A stretch of DNA of 64,000 nucleotides, from positions 1-64,000 of the forward strand of contig NZ_BAFT02000098.1 of NCBI RefSeq assembly GCF_000308475.2, given 5' to 3'. A program made the position numbers and the translations under genes. The notes under the pieces were generated by a model that made no database searches, had not been told where the DNA came from, and saw nothing but the letters and a program-made list of their open reading frames with translations. Of this stretch, positions 44,097 to 52,065 are shown one piece after another; within the stretch, counting starts at the first letter, position 1, and each line of letters opens with the position of its first letter. Source of the DNA: Nocardia brasiliensis NBRC 14402 (GTDB taxonomy: Bacteria; Actinomycetota; Actinomycetes; Mycobacteriales; Mycobacteriaceae).

Positions 44097-44352
44097 CGCG
44101 ACTCCCCCAGCGAAACACGCCGAGCCACAACCCCATTCACCCGAAACCGCTGACACCTCGTCAACGAACTCTCGAAAACAGCACCACAGCCAGACGACCA
44201 CGCCGGAACTCACCTTCACGCACCTGACGTGCACCTAAAGCCGGGAACCCCACCCGACGTGCTCAGCACTATCCACGTAACGCCCGCGGCAGGCACACCA
44301 ATCCGGGCAAGTCACACTTCGGCAGCCAGCCAACAAGCCCAAACGCAACCAA

Positions 44353-44368
44353 ACCAAGCGACAGATAG
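44353..44368 (+). repeat. 16-bp direct repeat, copy 2
   Basis: Exact second copy of ACCAAGCGACAGATAG, lying between the palindrome and the downstream hairpin at 44395-44471. Confidence 0.6.
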
Positions 44369-44394
44369 CCCCGTGTCGACACGCGAAAGTCCCA

Positions 44395-44471
44395 CATCTA
44401 CACCGCTTCTCGGGATTCACACCCCTTCTGGACGCCCAGAAATAGTGAGAATCCGAGAAGTGGTGCAGATG
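44395..44471. repeat. Second long hairpin with nested stem
   Basis: The 26-base arm 44395-44420 is nearly complementary to 44445-44471, with two substitutions and two single-base gaps. Inside the loop, TTCTGG (44426-44431) pairs with CCAGAA (44436-44441) around ACGC. No oxidoreductase gene ends close enough and no T-run follows, so a simple terminator is not the obvious reading. Confidence 0.65.
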
Positions 44472-44919
44472 CCAAGAAGCGGGCGGAGCCGGTGCCCCAT
44501 TGGAAGAAGGCGGGGCGCCCGCCGAAGTGGACGGAAACATCAGCTCATCGATGGGATCCGGTGCCGCACGCGAGTGGGGTCACCGTGGCGCGAAGCGCCG
44601 GTCGCGTACGGGCCACCCGCTTCGGCAAACTCACCGCCTCGAGACAGAACCTAGGCCACTGTCCAGCCCGCGCCACACGGCGGGGCATTAAGTTATCGAT
44701 ACTTCCTCTACTACTACCGCATCGCCATCCCCCTGCCCATGGCCGACAGTCGGCAAGTATCCAACTCTCGCATCGATTTTGGCCAATTTCCCGGAAGCCT
44801 ACTCGGTGCCGTACGCGCCTTGCTAAGTTAATGACTATTCTTCCACTCGATGCGCGGCTCGGCGCGACGCGACCGGCCCTGCGCGGCAGGGTGGCGTCAG
44901 CTCAGTGAGGAGTATCGCC
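44472..44919. promoter_or_regulatory. Gene-free region upstream of the latex-clearing-protein homologue
   Basis: About 450 bp with no convincing gene. Two AT-rich patches share TAAGTTA: 44687-44705 (around ATTAAGTTATCGATACTT) and 44824-44841 (TAAGTTAATGACTATTCT). The second is near the start of the downstream gene and is the best promoter candidate; the repeated heptamer could be an operator half-site. Confidence 0.35.
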
Positions 44920-46161
44920 GTGGATCGAATCAGTAGGCGAAACGCGTTGAAGGTCGGTGCGACGCTGGGCGCGGCCGGCGCGATCGCGCGGGTGGCGCCG
45001 GCGCGGGCACAACCGTGGAGCTGGTCACCGGACGGTTCGGTGGCGGGCAGCGGGGCCGGCGCTGACCCCATGACCGTGTGGGATCCCGAGGCCGATCCGG
45101 TGGTCGCGCAGCTCCTGGAACGCAACGAAGTGGGCCGGGTGAACGAGCTGTTGCGGACGTGGACCCGCAACGGCCAGCCCCTGCCCGCCGGATTGCCCAC
45201 GGAGCTAAGCGATTTCATGGAGTACGCCCGCCGGCTTCCGCAGTGGACCGATCCGGGCAGGCTCGGCACCGCGGTCGAGTTCAACAAGAAGCGCGGCCTG
45301 TATCTCGGTGTGCTGTACGGCTTGGCCAGCGGCATGATGAGCACCGTCATCCCCAAGGAGGCGCGGGCGGTCTACTACTCCAAGGGTGGTCACGATCTGA
45401 AGGACCGGATCTCCAAGACCGCGAAGCTCGGCTACGACATCGGCACCGCGAATGCCTATGCGCCCGAGGGCGAAATGATCGTCACGTGCGTCAAGACCCG
45501 GCTGGTGCACGCCGCCGTACGACACCTGCTGCCGCAGTCCCCGCACTGGGTGCACGCGGCCGAGGAAGACGTTCCGATCAGCCAGAACGACCTGATGGTG
45601 ACCTGGCACAGTCTGCCGACCACCGTCATGAAACACCTGCGAGCGTGGCAGGTGCCCATACCGGCGCACGAATCGGACGCCTTCCTGCATTCGTGGCAGG
45701 TCTGTGCGCATATGCTCGGCGTCCGCGACGAGTACATTCCCAATTCGTGGGCCGAGGCGAATTCCCAAGCGGCACAGGTACTCGACCCCATTATCGCGCC
45801 GACCCCCGAAGGCGCCGCGCTGGCCGACCGGCTGTTGCGACTGGGTGTGAACCTCGACCTGGCGATCCTCAGCAAGCCCGTGCTCGGCGCGTTCACCCGA
45901 TTCCTGCTCGGCGACAAGATCGCCGACGGTTTGGCCATCCCCAGGGAACCGGTCTGGGACCCGCTGCTCCGGGTGAGCTGGGGGCCGTTCATCGCGGTGC
46001 GCGAAGGATTGCTCCCGGTGGTACCGCTCGCGCCGGACGCCTACTGGCTCTTCGACGAATTCCTGCGCCAGGCGGCCCTGATCTACCTGGCCGAACTCCG
46101 GCTGCCGATCAGCATAGAAATCCCGCAGATGAATCGGGACATGAATCGACCGCCACGCTGA
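44920..46161 (+). CDS. lcp: Latex clearing protein (Lcp) family rubber oxygenase
   Basis: 413 residues from a GTG with GAGGAG seven bases upstream; an in-frame GTG at 44905 is less well placed. A twin-arginine signal (SRRNALKVG...APARA) predicts export in folded form. The rest follows the DUF2236/Lcp fold. Counting residues, Glu147, Arg163, Lys166, Thr167 and His197 fall one position below the Glu148, Arg164, Lys167, Thr168 and heme-ligand His198 of Lcp from Streptomyces sp. K30. The heme-b dioxygenase should cleave poly(cis-1,4-isoprene) to oligo-isoprenoid aldehydes-ketones. A small membrane protein follows in the same direction. Confidence 0.85.
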   Translation: MDRISRRNALKVGATLGAAGAIARVAPARAQPWSWSPDGSVAGSGAGADPMTVWDPEADPVVAQLLERNEVGRVNELLRTWTRNGQPLPAGLPTELSDFMEYARRLPQWTDPGRLGTAVEFNKKRGLYLGVLYGLASGMMSTVIPKEARAVYYSKGGHDLKDRISKTAKLGYDIGTANAYAPEGEMIVTCVKTRLVHAAVRHLLPQSPHWVHAAEEDVPISQNDLMVTWHSLPTTVMKHLRAWQVPIPAHESDAFLHSWQVCAHMLGVRDEYIPNSWAEANSQAAQVLDPIIAPTPEGAALADRLLRLGVNLDLAILSKPVLGAFTRFLLGDKIADGLAIPREPVWDPLLRVSWGPFIAVREGLLPVVPLAPDAYWLFDEFLRQAALIYLAELRLPISIEIPQMNRDMNRPPR

Positions 46162-46264
46162 ATTTGCGGCTGATTCGCTCGAATAACGGCGGGCCGATTC
46201 CCGTATCGCGATAATCCAGATCAACACCTGCGGCGTGCCGCGCCGTCCGCAAAAGGAGAAGGTA

Positions 46265-46486
46265 ATGAGCTGGAGTAAGAACAACCGGCAGTTGCATCGC
46301 TGGATGTCGATGACTTTCACGGCGACCGTCGTCATAGCGTTCGTCGCGGCCGCCCTCGGCTTGACCGAATCCGCCGTGTGGATTTTCTACCTCCCGTTAC
46401 TGCCGCTCTTCCTGCTTTTGGGCACCGGCTGGTACATGTTCGTCCAGCCGTACCGGGCAAAGCGCCGCCTCGCCCGGCAGCGCTGA
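46265..46486 (+). CDS. Small two-helix membrane protein
   Basis: 73 residues; ATG with AAGGAG six bases upstream. Two hydrophobic segments (about 16-35 and 38-58) flanked by basic ends, the last being QPYRAKRRLARQR. Unknown family. It lies 103 bp after the Lcp homologue on the same strand and may be co-transcribed; a role in isoprenoid uptake or envelope function is only a guess. Confidence 0.65.
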   Translation: MSWSKNNRQLHRWMSMTFTATVVIAFVAAALGLTESAVWIFYLPLLPLFLLLGTGWYMFVQPYRAKRRLARQR

Positions 46487-46597
46487 GGGCCCGAACGCAT
46501 AGAACAGAGCTCAGGTGGTAGTTCCCCCGCAAAGGGCGCGGCAGCCGCCATCGGCCTCGGATCGCGCCATCGGCGTCACCGACTGAGGAGGATCACC

Positions 46598-46906
46598 ATG
46601 CTCTACGCACCCCGCCGTCCCGGCTCCGGCCTGCGCAAACTCACCATCGGTGCGGCGCTGGCCGTCGCACTGATCGGTGGCGGCGGCGCGGTGGCCGGCG
46701 CGGAACCCGCCGTCACCGAGCAGGAAGCGCTCGACGCGGCCCGCAACGCACTGATGGGCGCGACCGTGCAGTCCATCGAATTCGACACCTCGGACGGCAC
46801 GCCCAAGTGGGAGATCGACGTCAAGACCCGGGACGGCGGCGGCTACGAGGTGGCGGTCGACGCCCGCACCGGCACCATCGTTTCCATCGACGAGGACAAC
46901 GACTGA
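46598..46906 (+). CDS. Secreted PepSY-domain protein
   Basis: 102 residues; GAGGAGG precedes the ATG. A signal peptide (about 1-36, ending GAVAGAEPA) is followed by a single PepSY domain: VTEQEALDAARNAL, then WEIDVKTRDGGGYEVAVDARTGTIV. PepSY domains are thought to inhibit secreted peptidases or sense envelope conditions. It is alone, followed by a hairpin that may stop transcription. Confidence 0.8.
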   Translation: MLYAPRRPGSGLRKLTIGAALAVALIGGGGAVAGAEPAVTEQEALDAARNALMGATVQSIEFDTSDGTPKWEIDVKTRDGGGYEVAVDARTGTIVSIDEDND

Positions 46907-46952
46907 CCGCTCCCGCTCCAGCAGCCGAACGACGCCGGGTTACTTTGTAGCG

Positions 46953-46974
46953 CGCACCCCGCGCGGGGTGTGCG
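46953..46974 (+). terminator. Hairpin after the PepSY gene
   Basis: GCGCACCCC (46953-46961) pairs with GGGGTGTGC (46966-46974) around a 4-base loop, nine pairs with one G-T. Located 47 bp after the PepSY stop and 43 bp before the AraC start. No T-tract, as is common in actinobacteria; it could alternatively be an operator for the regulator. Confidence 0.45.
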
Positions 46975-47016
46975 ACAAGCGAGGTAGCCCGGCGACGCGG
47001 GCGGCAGGAGGCCAGG

Positions 47017-47754
47017 GTGCGACGGTGGCAGGGCACCGCGCTGCTCCGACCCGGCACCCTTGCCTTCGCCGGTGCCATCGGGACCACCGCCGCGCACGCG
47101 CACCACGCGGTGCAGCTGATGACCGCGCCGACCGAGTTGCTCGTCGTGGACGGAAACGGCAAGCAGCACAGCGGAACCCATTTCATCATTCCGGCCGATG
47201 CGGTGCACCGCATCGATACGGGCGCGCCCGTCGGCACCGCCGTGTTCCTGGATCCCGACAGCGAGCCCGGTCGCGCCGCGCATCAGCGGGCCCGCACCGA
47301 CGGCTGGCACGCCGAGTTCGGTTTTCCCGCCCACACCGGCTGCGAACACGGGCTCGACACCTTCGTCACCGCGGTGACGACCGCACTGCTGCCCGCCGAG
47401 CACCGGACCGACCGCCACCCCGCCGTCGAGGCGGCGATGGCACTGCTGCCCGGCCTGGTCGCCGCCGGCACGGTCAGCACCCGCGACCTCGCCGGACACG
47501 TCGGTCTCTCCGCGACCCGATTGACCCATCTGTTCACCGAGCAGGTCGGAATTCCGTTGCGCCGCTTCATTCTCTGGCTCAGGCTCGGCCGCGCCATCGC
47601 CACGGCCGCGGCGGGCGCGGACCTCACCACCGCCGCGCATGCCGCCGGGTTCGCCGACAGCGCCCATCTGACGCGCACCTGCCGCGAGATCTTCGGCCTG
47701 CCGCCGTCGGCGCTGAGCCGGAACCTGCGCTGGGACATCGCGCATACGCCGTAG
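47017..47754 (+). CDS. AraC-family transcriptional regulator
   Basis: 245 residues from a GTG with AGGAGG five bases upstream. The N-terminal cupin-like sensing domain (about 1-125) contains HHAVQLMTAP. The C-terminal AraC domain has both helix-turn-helix parts: VSTRDLAGHVGLSATRLTHLFTEQVG and DLTTAAHAAGFADSAHLTRTCREIFG. The next gene, 48 bp downstream on the same strand, encodes a hydroxylase/desaturase and may be its target. Confidence 0.87.
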   Translation: MRRWQGTALLRPGTLAFAGAIGTTAAHAHHAVQLMTAPTELLVVDGNGKQHSGTHFIIPADAVHRIDTGAPVGTAVFLDPDSEPGRAAHQRARTDGWHAEFGFPAHTGCEHGLDTFVTAVTTALLPAEHRTDRHPAVEAAMALLPGLVAAGTVSTRDLAGHVGLSATRLTHLFTEQVGIPLRRFILWLRLGRAIATAAAGADLTTAAHAAGFADSAHLTRTCREIFGLPPSALSRNLRWDIAHTP

Positions 47755-47802
47755 CCGAAACGTTCAAGCCGGTACGGGCCGTCCGCCGCCACGATCGTCC
47801 CC

Positions 47803-48708
47803 ATGACCAGCACGACACACACGCCCACCGCGTGGCAACAGCTCACTCGATACGCCTACGTCCCGTTCATGTTGCTCGGCCTCAACGGGGTCGGGATTGC
47901 GCTCGCTGCCGCGCACACTCCCGAATACTGGCTGCTGTCGGTGCTCGCGGTGGCCGTCGCCGCCTCGTTCCTGGTGGAACGGATCATCCCGTACGAACCG
48001 GAGTGGAACGGTGAACAGGCGGACAGTCGTCGCGACCGCATCCACACCGTGGTCAACGAAAGCCTGCTCCTCGTCAGTGTCGCCGCCATTCCCGCGCTGG
48101 CGGCCATCGTGCCCGCGCCTGACCTCTGGCCGAGCGGTTTGCCGTTCGTGCTGCAGGTGCTCCTCGCGGTGCTGATCGCCGATTTCGGCATCACGCTGGT
48201 GCACCTGGCCAGCCACAAGATCGGCCTGCTCTGGCGGTTCCACGCCGTGCATCACAGCGTCACCCGCTTCTACGGGCTGAACGGCCTGATGAAGCACCCG
48301 CTGCACCAGACCGTGGAAATGGCCGCCGGTGTCGCGCCTTTGCTCCTCATCGGCTTGCCGGTCCAGGTCGCCGCCGCGCTCGCTCTCGCCGTCGCAATCC
48401 AGTTGCTCCTGCAACACTCCAATGCGGACTATCGAGTCGGACCATTCAAATATGTGCTGGCGCTCAACGAAGGTCATCGCTTCCACCATCTGAAGTGGGC
48501 CGGTATCGGGGACGTCAACTTCGGTCTGTTCACCCTGCTGTGGGACCACCTGTTCCGCACCTTCTCCTACGACCCGGACCGCCGCTTCACCAGCACCCAC
48601 CTCGGCATGGCCGCCAAACCCGACTACCCCGTCGACTACCTCGCCCAACTCACCTACCCCTTCACCCCCGCAGGCGGCTGCGCGAGCGCGATGGCCGACG
48701 AGCGCTGA
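47803..48708 (+). CDS. Sterol desaturase / fatty-acid hydroxylase family membrane protein
   Basis: 301 residues with four or more membrane helices. The di-iron histidine motifs are HLASH (about 133), HAVHHS (about 148) and HRFHH (about 226), the pattern of the fatty-acid hydroxylase superfamily. It inserts oxygen or a double bond into a lipid within the membrane using O2 and an electron donor. Substrate could be a fatty acid, carotenoid or sterol. Likely controlled by the adjacent AraC regulator. Confidence 0.87.
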   Translation: MTSTTHTPTAWQQLTRYAYVPFMLLGLNGVGIALAAAHTPEYWLLSVLAVAVAASFLVERIIPYEPEWNGEQADSRRDRIHTVVNESLLLVSVAAIPALAAIVPAPDLWPSGLPFVLQVLLAVLIADFGITLVHLASHKIGLLWRFHAVHHSVTRFYGLNGLMKHPLHQTVEMAAGVAPLLLIGLPVQVAAALALAVAIQLLLQHSNADYRVGPFKYVLALNEGHRFHHLKWAGIGDVNFGLFTLLWDHLFRTFSYDPDRRFTSTHLGMAAKPDYPVDYLAQLTYPFTPAGGCASAMADER

Positions 48709-48896
48709 GCATCGTTCCGCCACTGCGGCAACGGTTTCAAGCGTGCCGTCCGCGGCGGCGAGCACCGGTGGACCCCCGCCTGCACCTGTAGGTAGCTGCT
48801 GCCGACCGACCCGCGCAATCGGCGGACGGGGGCGATGGGGGTCGGGATAATCGGGGGGATGCCCGGTGCGGGCATGCTGGTCGAGAGGGGACGCCG

Positions 48897-50033
48897 GTGG
48901 CGGAGGCACGATCGTTCGCAGTGGGCACGATGGCCGGGGTCAATCCACCGCTGAGCGCCGGACGCTTCGTGGTGCGGATGGCCCGGCTGGGCAAGCTCGA
49001 TTCGGTGCTGACCCCGGATCATCTGATCAGCATTTTCCCGCGGGCCATCTGGGATACCGACTTCACCCCGCAGGCGAAAGCGATCGCCAGCCCGGACGAG
49101 CAATTCGATTACGCTCCGCTGCTGGCACATCTGGCGGCCGGAGCCGGACGGGTGCAGTTGGGCGTCGGGGTGGTGGACCCACATCGCCGGCATCCGGTGC
49201 TGCTGGCGCAGACGTTCGCCACGCTGGCGCACATGACGAAGGCCCCGCCCATCCTCGGCATCGGGTCGGGCGAACGGGAAAACCTCGACCCGTACGGGTT
49301 CACGTGGAATCGCCCGGTCGACCGCCTCGAAGAGGCACTCCAGGTGATCCGCGCGGCACTCACGTCGGCCGAACCACTCGAGTTCGCCGGAAAGTACTAC
49401 CGAATCGACCGGGCCCCAATGGATCTGAAGCCGCCGCCGGGCCGGATGCCCCAGATCTGGATCGGCGCGCACGGCCCCCGGATGCTCGAGCTGACCGGAC
49501 GATACGCCGACGGCTGGTACCCGTGGGAGACCCAGTCCCCGCCGGAGTACGAGCGAAGACTGCGACTGGTGCACGCCGCCGCCCGCGCCGCCGGACGTGA
49601 CCCGGACGCGATCGTCCCCGCGCAGATGATCCAAATGCTCACCGCGCGAACTCATTCGGGCCTCCGTCGGCTGCTGCGCGCACCCGCGGTCCGCTATCTC
49701 GGCTTGCTCGCACCGGACGCCGTGTGGGCGCGCTGCGGCGCGAAACATCCGTTCGGCGAAGGTTTCCGCGGGCTCCTGGATCTGATGCCGCACCAGCTGA
49801 CCCGGGCCGAGGTGCAGGCGGCGATCGCGGAGGTACCGGACGAGGTGCTGCACGAGTGGCTCATGATCGGCACTCCCGCAGAGATTCTGCGCCGTATCCG
49901 CGCCCTGTCCGACGCGGGTCTGCGACATGCCATCGTGTTTCCCACGGCCGCTTTGGTTTCCGGCGCGGATGCCGCCTTCGGTTACGGCGTCGTGCTGTGG
50001 CTGGCGGCGCGGCTGCGGCGTCAGGCGGGGTGA
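48897..50033 (+). CDS. LLM oxidoreductase resembling phthiodiolone ketoreductase
   Basis: 378 residues from a GTG with GAGAGGGG upstream. The order of motifs follows the mycobacterial (phenol)phthiodiolone dimycocerosate ketoreductase: VLTPDHLISIFPRAIWD, LGIGSGERENLDPYGFTW, GAHGPRMLELTGRYADGWYP and VWARCGAKHPFGEGF. Its length is also the same (about 381). That enzyme uses F420H2 to reduce the phthiodiolone keto group. No PDIM synthase genes are near, so it probably acts on another keto-lipid. The similarity is from memory of the family, not from a search. Confidence 0.82.
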   Translation: MAEARSFAVGTMAGVNPPLSAGRFVVRMARLGKLDSVLTPDHLISIFPRAIWDTDFTPQAKAIASPDEQFDYAPLLAHLAAGAGRVQLGVGVVDPHRRHPVLLAQTFATLAHMTKAPPILGIGSGERENLDPYGFTWNRPVDRLEEALQVIRAALTSAEPLEFAGKYYRIDRAPMDLKPPPGRMPQIWIGAHGPRMLELTGRYADGWYPWETQSPPEYERRLRLVHAAARAAGRDPDAIVPAQMIQMLTARTHSGLRRLLRAPAVRYLGLLAPDAVWARCGAKHPFGEGFRGLLDLMPHQLTRAEVQAAIAEVPDEVLHEWLMIGTPAEILRRIRALSDAGLRHAIVFPTAALVSGADAAFGYGVVLWLAARLRRQAG

Positions 50034-50119
50034 GCGGGCGGATCGCCCCGGCCGACCTTGGTCCATCCGGTCCAGCCACGCCCCCGGAGCAACTCGACCA
50101 GCGCCTGGCGGGCGGCCGG

Positions 50120-50431
50120 TCAGTCGGGCTGCTCGACCGGCTCGTCTTCCTCGAGCTCGGTGCGGACCGCGCCGAGCACGGCGCGCAACTGCGCGAGGTC
50201 GACACCGGTACACGCCTCGAGGTCGTCGGGGAACAGGGTGCCGGTGTGGCGGCGCTTGATCTCGCGGATCTGCTGGGCCGCTTGCTGATCGCACACTTCG
50301 TGCGCCATTTTCTCCAACTGCGGCACTATGCGGTCGAACCAGGTCCCCCCGGCGGACCGGTGCGATGCCGCGCTCTGCCGCGCGGCCACGGCGTCGGCCG
50401 AGGTGGCCGTTGGGTACTGTTCGCGCTCCAC
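50120..50431 (-). CDS. Small hypothetical protein
   Basis: 103 residues from a GTG. Soluble, charged, rich in Ala, Gln and Glu, with IVPQLEKMAHEVCDQQAAQQIREIKRR likely helical and an acidic tail (ELEEDEPVEQPD). No recognised family. No good ribosome site, since GAGGG abuts the start, which lowers confidence. It lies 85 bp from the convergent LLM gene and 100 bp from the lipoprotein gene end. Confidence 0.5.
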   Translation of the reverse strand: MEREQYPTATSADAVAARQSAASHRSAGGTWFDRIVPQLEKMAHEVCDQQAAQQIREIKRRHTGTLFPDDLEACTGVDLAQLRAVLGAVRTELEEDEPVEQPD

Positions 50432-50532
50432 CCCTCAAGGGTGACCGAATTCCGATACGACTGTCCCAGGAACAAGATTCATTGCTGAGGGATTGCCCGG
50501 CACCCATCCCGCGCGGCACGGGGCGGCGGCCG

Positions 50533-51111
50533 CTACGGAACCCTGCGCCCGAAGTCGGCGCGTAATCCCGCGGCGTCGAATTCCTTGCCCGCCAAGTCCG
50601 GTAGCGCCCCAGAGGACAGCACCGTGGCCTTCTCCGGCGTCCACGCGAACCACGTGTGAGTCGGATAGTCGAGCAGGAGCCGGGCGCCGGCGGGCCGCGG
50701 CAGATTCGTTTCCTCCACCCCGGTCGCCATGGCGCGGGGCCGATACGGCGGGCGCGGCTCCAGCTGCATGGTGTCGGCGGCATCGCGGCCGGAAACCCGC
50801 ACCGGCACAGCGATATACGACTCGATACCGGCCTGTTCGAGATCGCCGGCCCGGTCGGCCCGCGGGTTGGTCGCGTACACCACGACCGGCGCGCCGACCC
50901 GTTGCAGCCGCACCGTCGCACCGTCGGCGGCGGGGTCCTGCGAGCGCAGGAACGAGCCCGCGAGACGCTGCGCCGCCGGTGCGTCGATCGCCTGATCGAT
51001 CGCTACCAGGTCCGGTTCGTTCACCCAATCCTGCACCGTTACCGCATGATTCGCGCAACCGGTCAGCAGCAGACCGGCCGCGATCATGATGGCGAGACGC
51101 CGGCCGTTCAT
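50533..51111 (-). CDS. Hypothetical lipoprotein
   Basis: 192 residues. An N-terminal lipoprotein signal ends in LLLTGC (Cys19). The rest is a mixed soluble domain with ESYIAVPVRVSGRDAADTMQLE and a late THTWFAWTPEKATVLSSG. Unknown family. The ATG overlaps the stop of the upstream secreted protease gene by 4 bp, so the two are made together and may act together on the cell surface. Confidence 0.75.
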   Translation of the reverse strand: MNGRRLAIMIAAGLLLTGCANHAVTVQDWVNEPDLVAIDQAIDAPAAQRLAGSFLRSQDPAADGATVRLQRVGAPVVVYATNPRADRAGDLEQAGIESYIAVPVRVSGRDAADTMQLEPRPPYRPRAMATGVEETNLPRPAGARLLLDYPTHTWFAWTPEKATVLSSGALPDLAGKEFDAAGLRADFGRRVP

Positions 51112-51758
51112 CGGGCCGCGATGCCGTAGTCCTCGCCGAACCACACCCAATCCGCGTTCTGGGTATACGAATCGAGGGCCTGGGTGACGCTGCGGCGCGA
51201 ACTGGGCCACGGGTCGCCGTAGGTGATGGTGCCCGCGTCCACGTCGAAGCCGTAGATGACCTGGGCGTGCCCGCCGCCGGCCGTCCACGCGATACCCGTG
51301 AGAATCGGCCGGTTGGCCGAGATCTCGTCGACCACCTTGGTCATCGACAGCGGCGCGCCGACGGCCGCGCCGAAGCCGATCTTCCGGAACGCGGCCGCGA
51401 TCTCTTCCAGCGAGGCCTGCTGGTCGGGGCAGCTGCCGGCGGCGTCGGCACCGTGCACCAGTGCGCAGTACTGACTTTGGCTGATCGGCTTGTGCAGGTA
51501 CGTCGCGATGGACGAGCCGTCGGCCGCCCAGCACCACTGCGCCGCGGTCTGCGTCTGCTGCAGATACGGCAGGGTCTGCGCGCCGAAGACGGCCGAGCGT
51601 GGTTCCGGTACCGGCGGTAGGTCCGGCGTCACCACCAGACCATAGGAACGTCCCGCGGCCCATTCGGACCGGTCCGGATCGGCGGCCGCGGATCCGTGCA
51701 CCGTGAGCGCCAGGCACAGGGCGGCCGGGCCGCACAGCAGTTTCCATTTCGATGCCAC
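51108..51758 (-). CDS. Secreted papain-like cysteine protease (C39/C70-like)
   Basis: 216 residues with a signal peptide (about 1-26, ending GSAAA). The catalytic Cys is Cys76 in QWCWAADGSS, typical of the AvrRpt2-like papain family. The His is in GGGHAQVIYGFD and the Asp in YGDPWPS. It should be an extracellular peptidase, or a bacteriocin-type processing enzyme relative. It is coupled to a lipoprotein gene and faces a second papain-fold gene across a shared 307-bp promoter region. Confidence 0.82.
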   Translation of the reverse strand: MASKWKLLCGPAALCLALTVHGSAAADPDRSEWAAGRSYGLVVTPDLPPVPEPRSAVFGAQTLPYLQQTQTAAQWCWAADGSSIATYLHKPISQSQYCALVHGADAAGSCPDQQASLEEIAAAFRKIGFGAAVGAPLSMTKVVDEISANRPILTGIAWTAGGGHAQVIYGFDVDAGTITYGDPWPSSRRSVTQALDSYTQNADWVWFGEDYGIAAR

Positions 51759-52065
51759 AGCCCGTCCTTCCGAATCCCCCTGCTACTTCCCGGCGGAAAT
51801 GTACCGGCACGCTACACATTCCCGTTTCCGGCCGCAATATGTACACCGGGCCGCAACGGCAAATTGGGCGAGTTGCCTGAATTTACTTGCGAGACATTGC
51901 CGTTAACGATTCCTTAAATGAATCACAGTGAGTTATACGTTGCCGCCGCGCGAACGACGTGAAACACTCCGTGTTCAGTTCGCTGCTAGTTCCATCTGGA
52001 AGCGGTCGGTCACACACTCCCCTATCTGTTCGACGCTTCCCGTCCATTTATCGGCTGGAGGAACC
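51759..52065. promoter_or_regulatory. Divergent promoter between two papain-like protease genes
   Basis: 307 bp, AT-richer than neighbours, especially 51880-51945 (for example GTTAACGATTCCTTAAATG). ATGTAC appears at 51799 and 51839, 40 bp apart, each followed within five bases by CCGG; this could be a repeated operator. GGAGG at 52057 serves the TTG start of the rightward gene. Confidence 0.4.

Larger units (their letters stand above)
43823..44306. repeat. Large imperfect palindrome (about 480 bp)
   Basis: The segment starting at 43823 and the reverse complement of that ending at 44306 align over about 94 columns with about 16 mismatches by eye, then continue with further matching blocks (for example TTCCGGCGTGG at 43921 and its complement at 44182-44192). 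A perfect 15-mer, GTGCTGAGCACGTCG at 43861-43875, pairs with 44255-44269. The arms fold around a centre near 44061-44065. No transposase is present. It may be a miniature inverted-repeat element or a structured RNA locus. Short frames inside it look non-coding. Confidence 0.7.

Noticed and set aside
43823..44306. Terminal inverted repeats of an intact insertion sequence
   Set aside because: The interior is only a few hundred bases and has no transposase-like reading frame; at most a MITE-type element.
43823..44471. CRISPR array or tRNA-like structure
   Set aside because: Only two copies of each arm, inverted rather than regularly spaced; no acceptor stem or anticodon arm pattern.
44395..44471. 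Ordinary terminator of the FAD oxidase gene
   Set aside because: It lies about 600 bp beyond that stop codon and has no T-tract.
44229..44908. Several 60-140-codon frames in the repeat island
   Set aside because: They read through inverted repeats, have no family similarity and no ribosome sites; their shared peptide pieces come from the repeats themselves.
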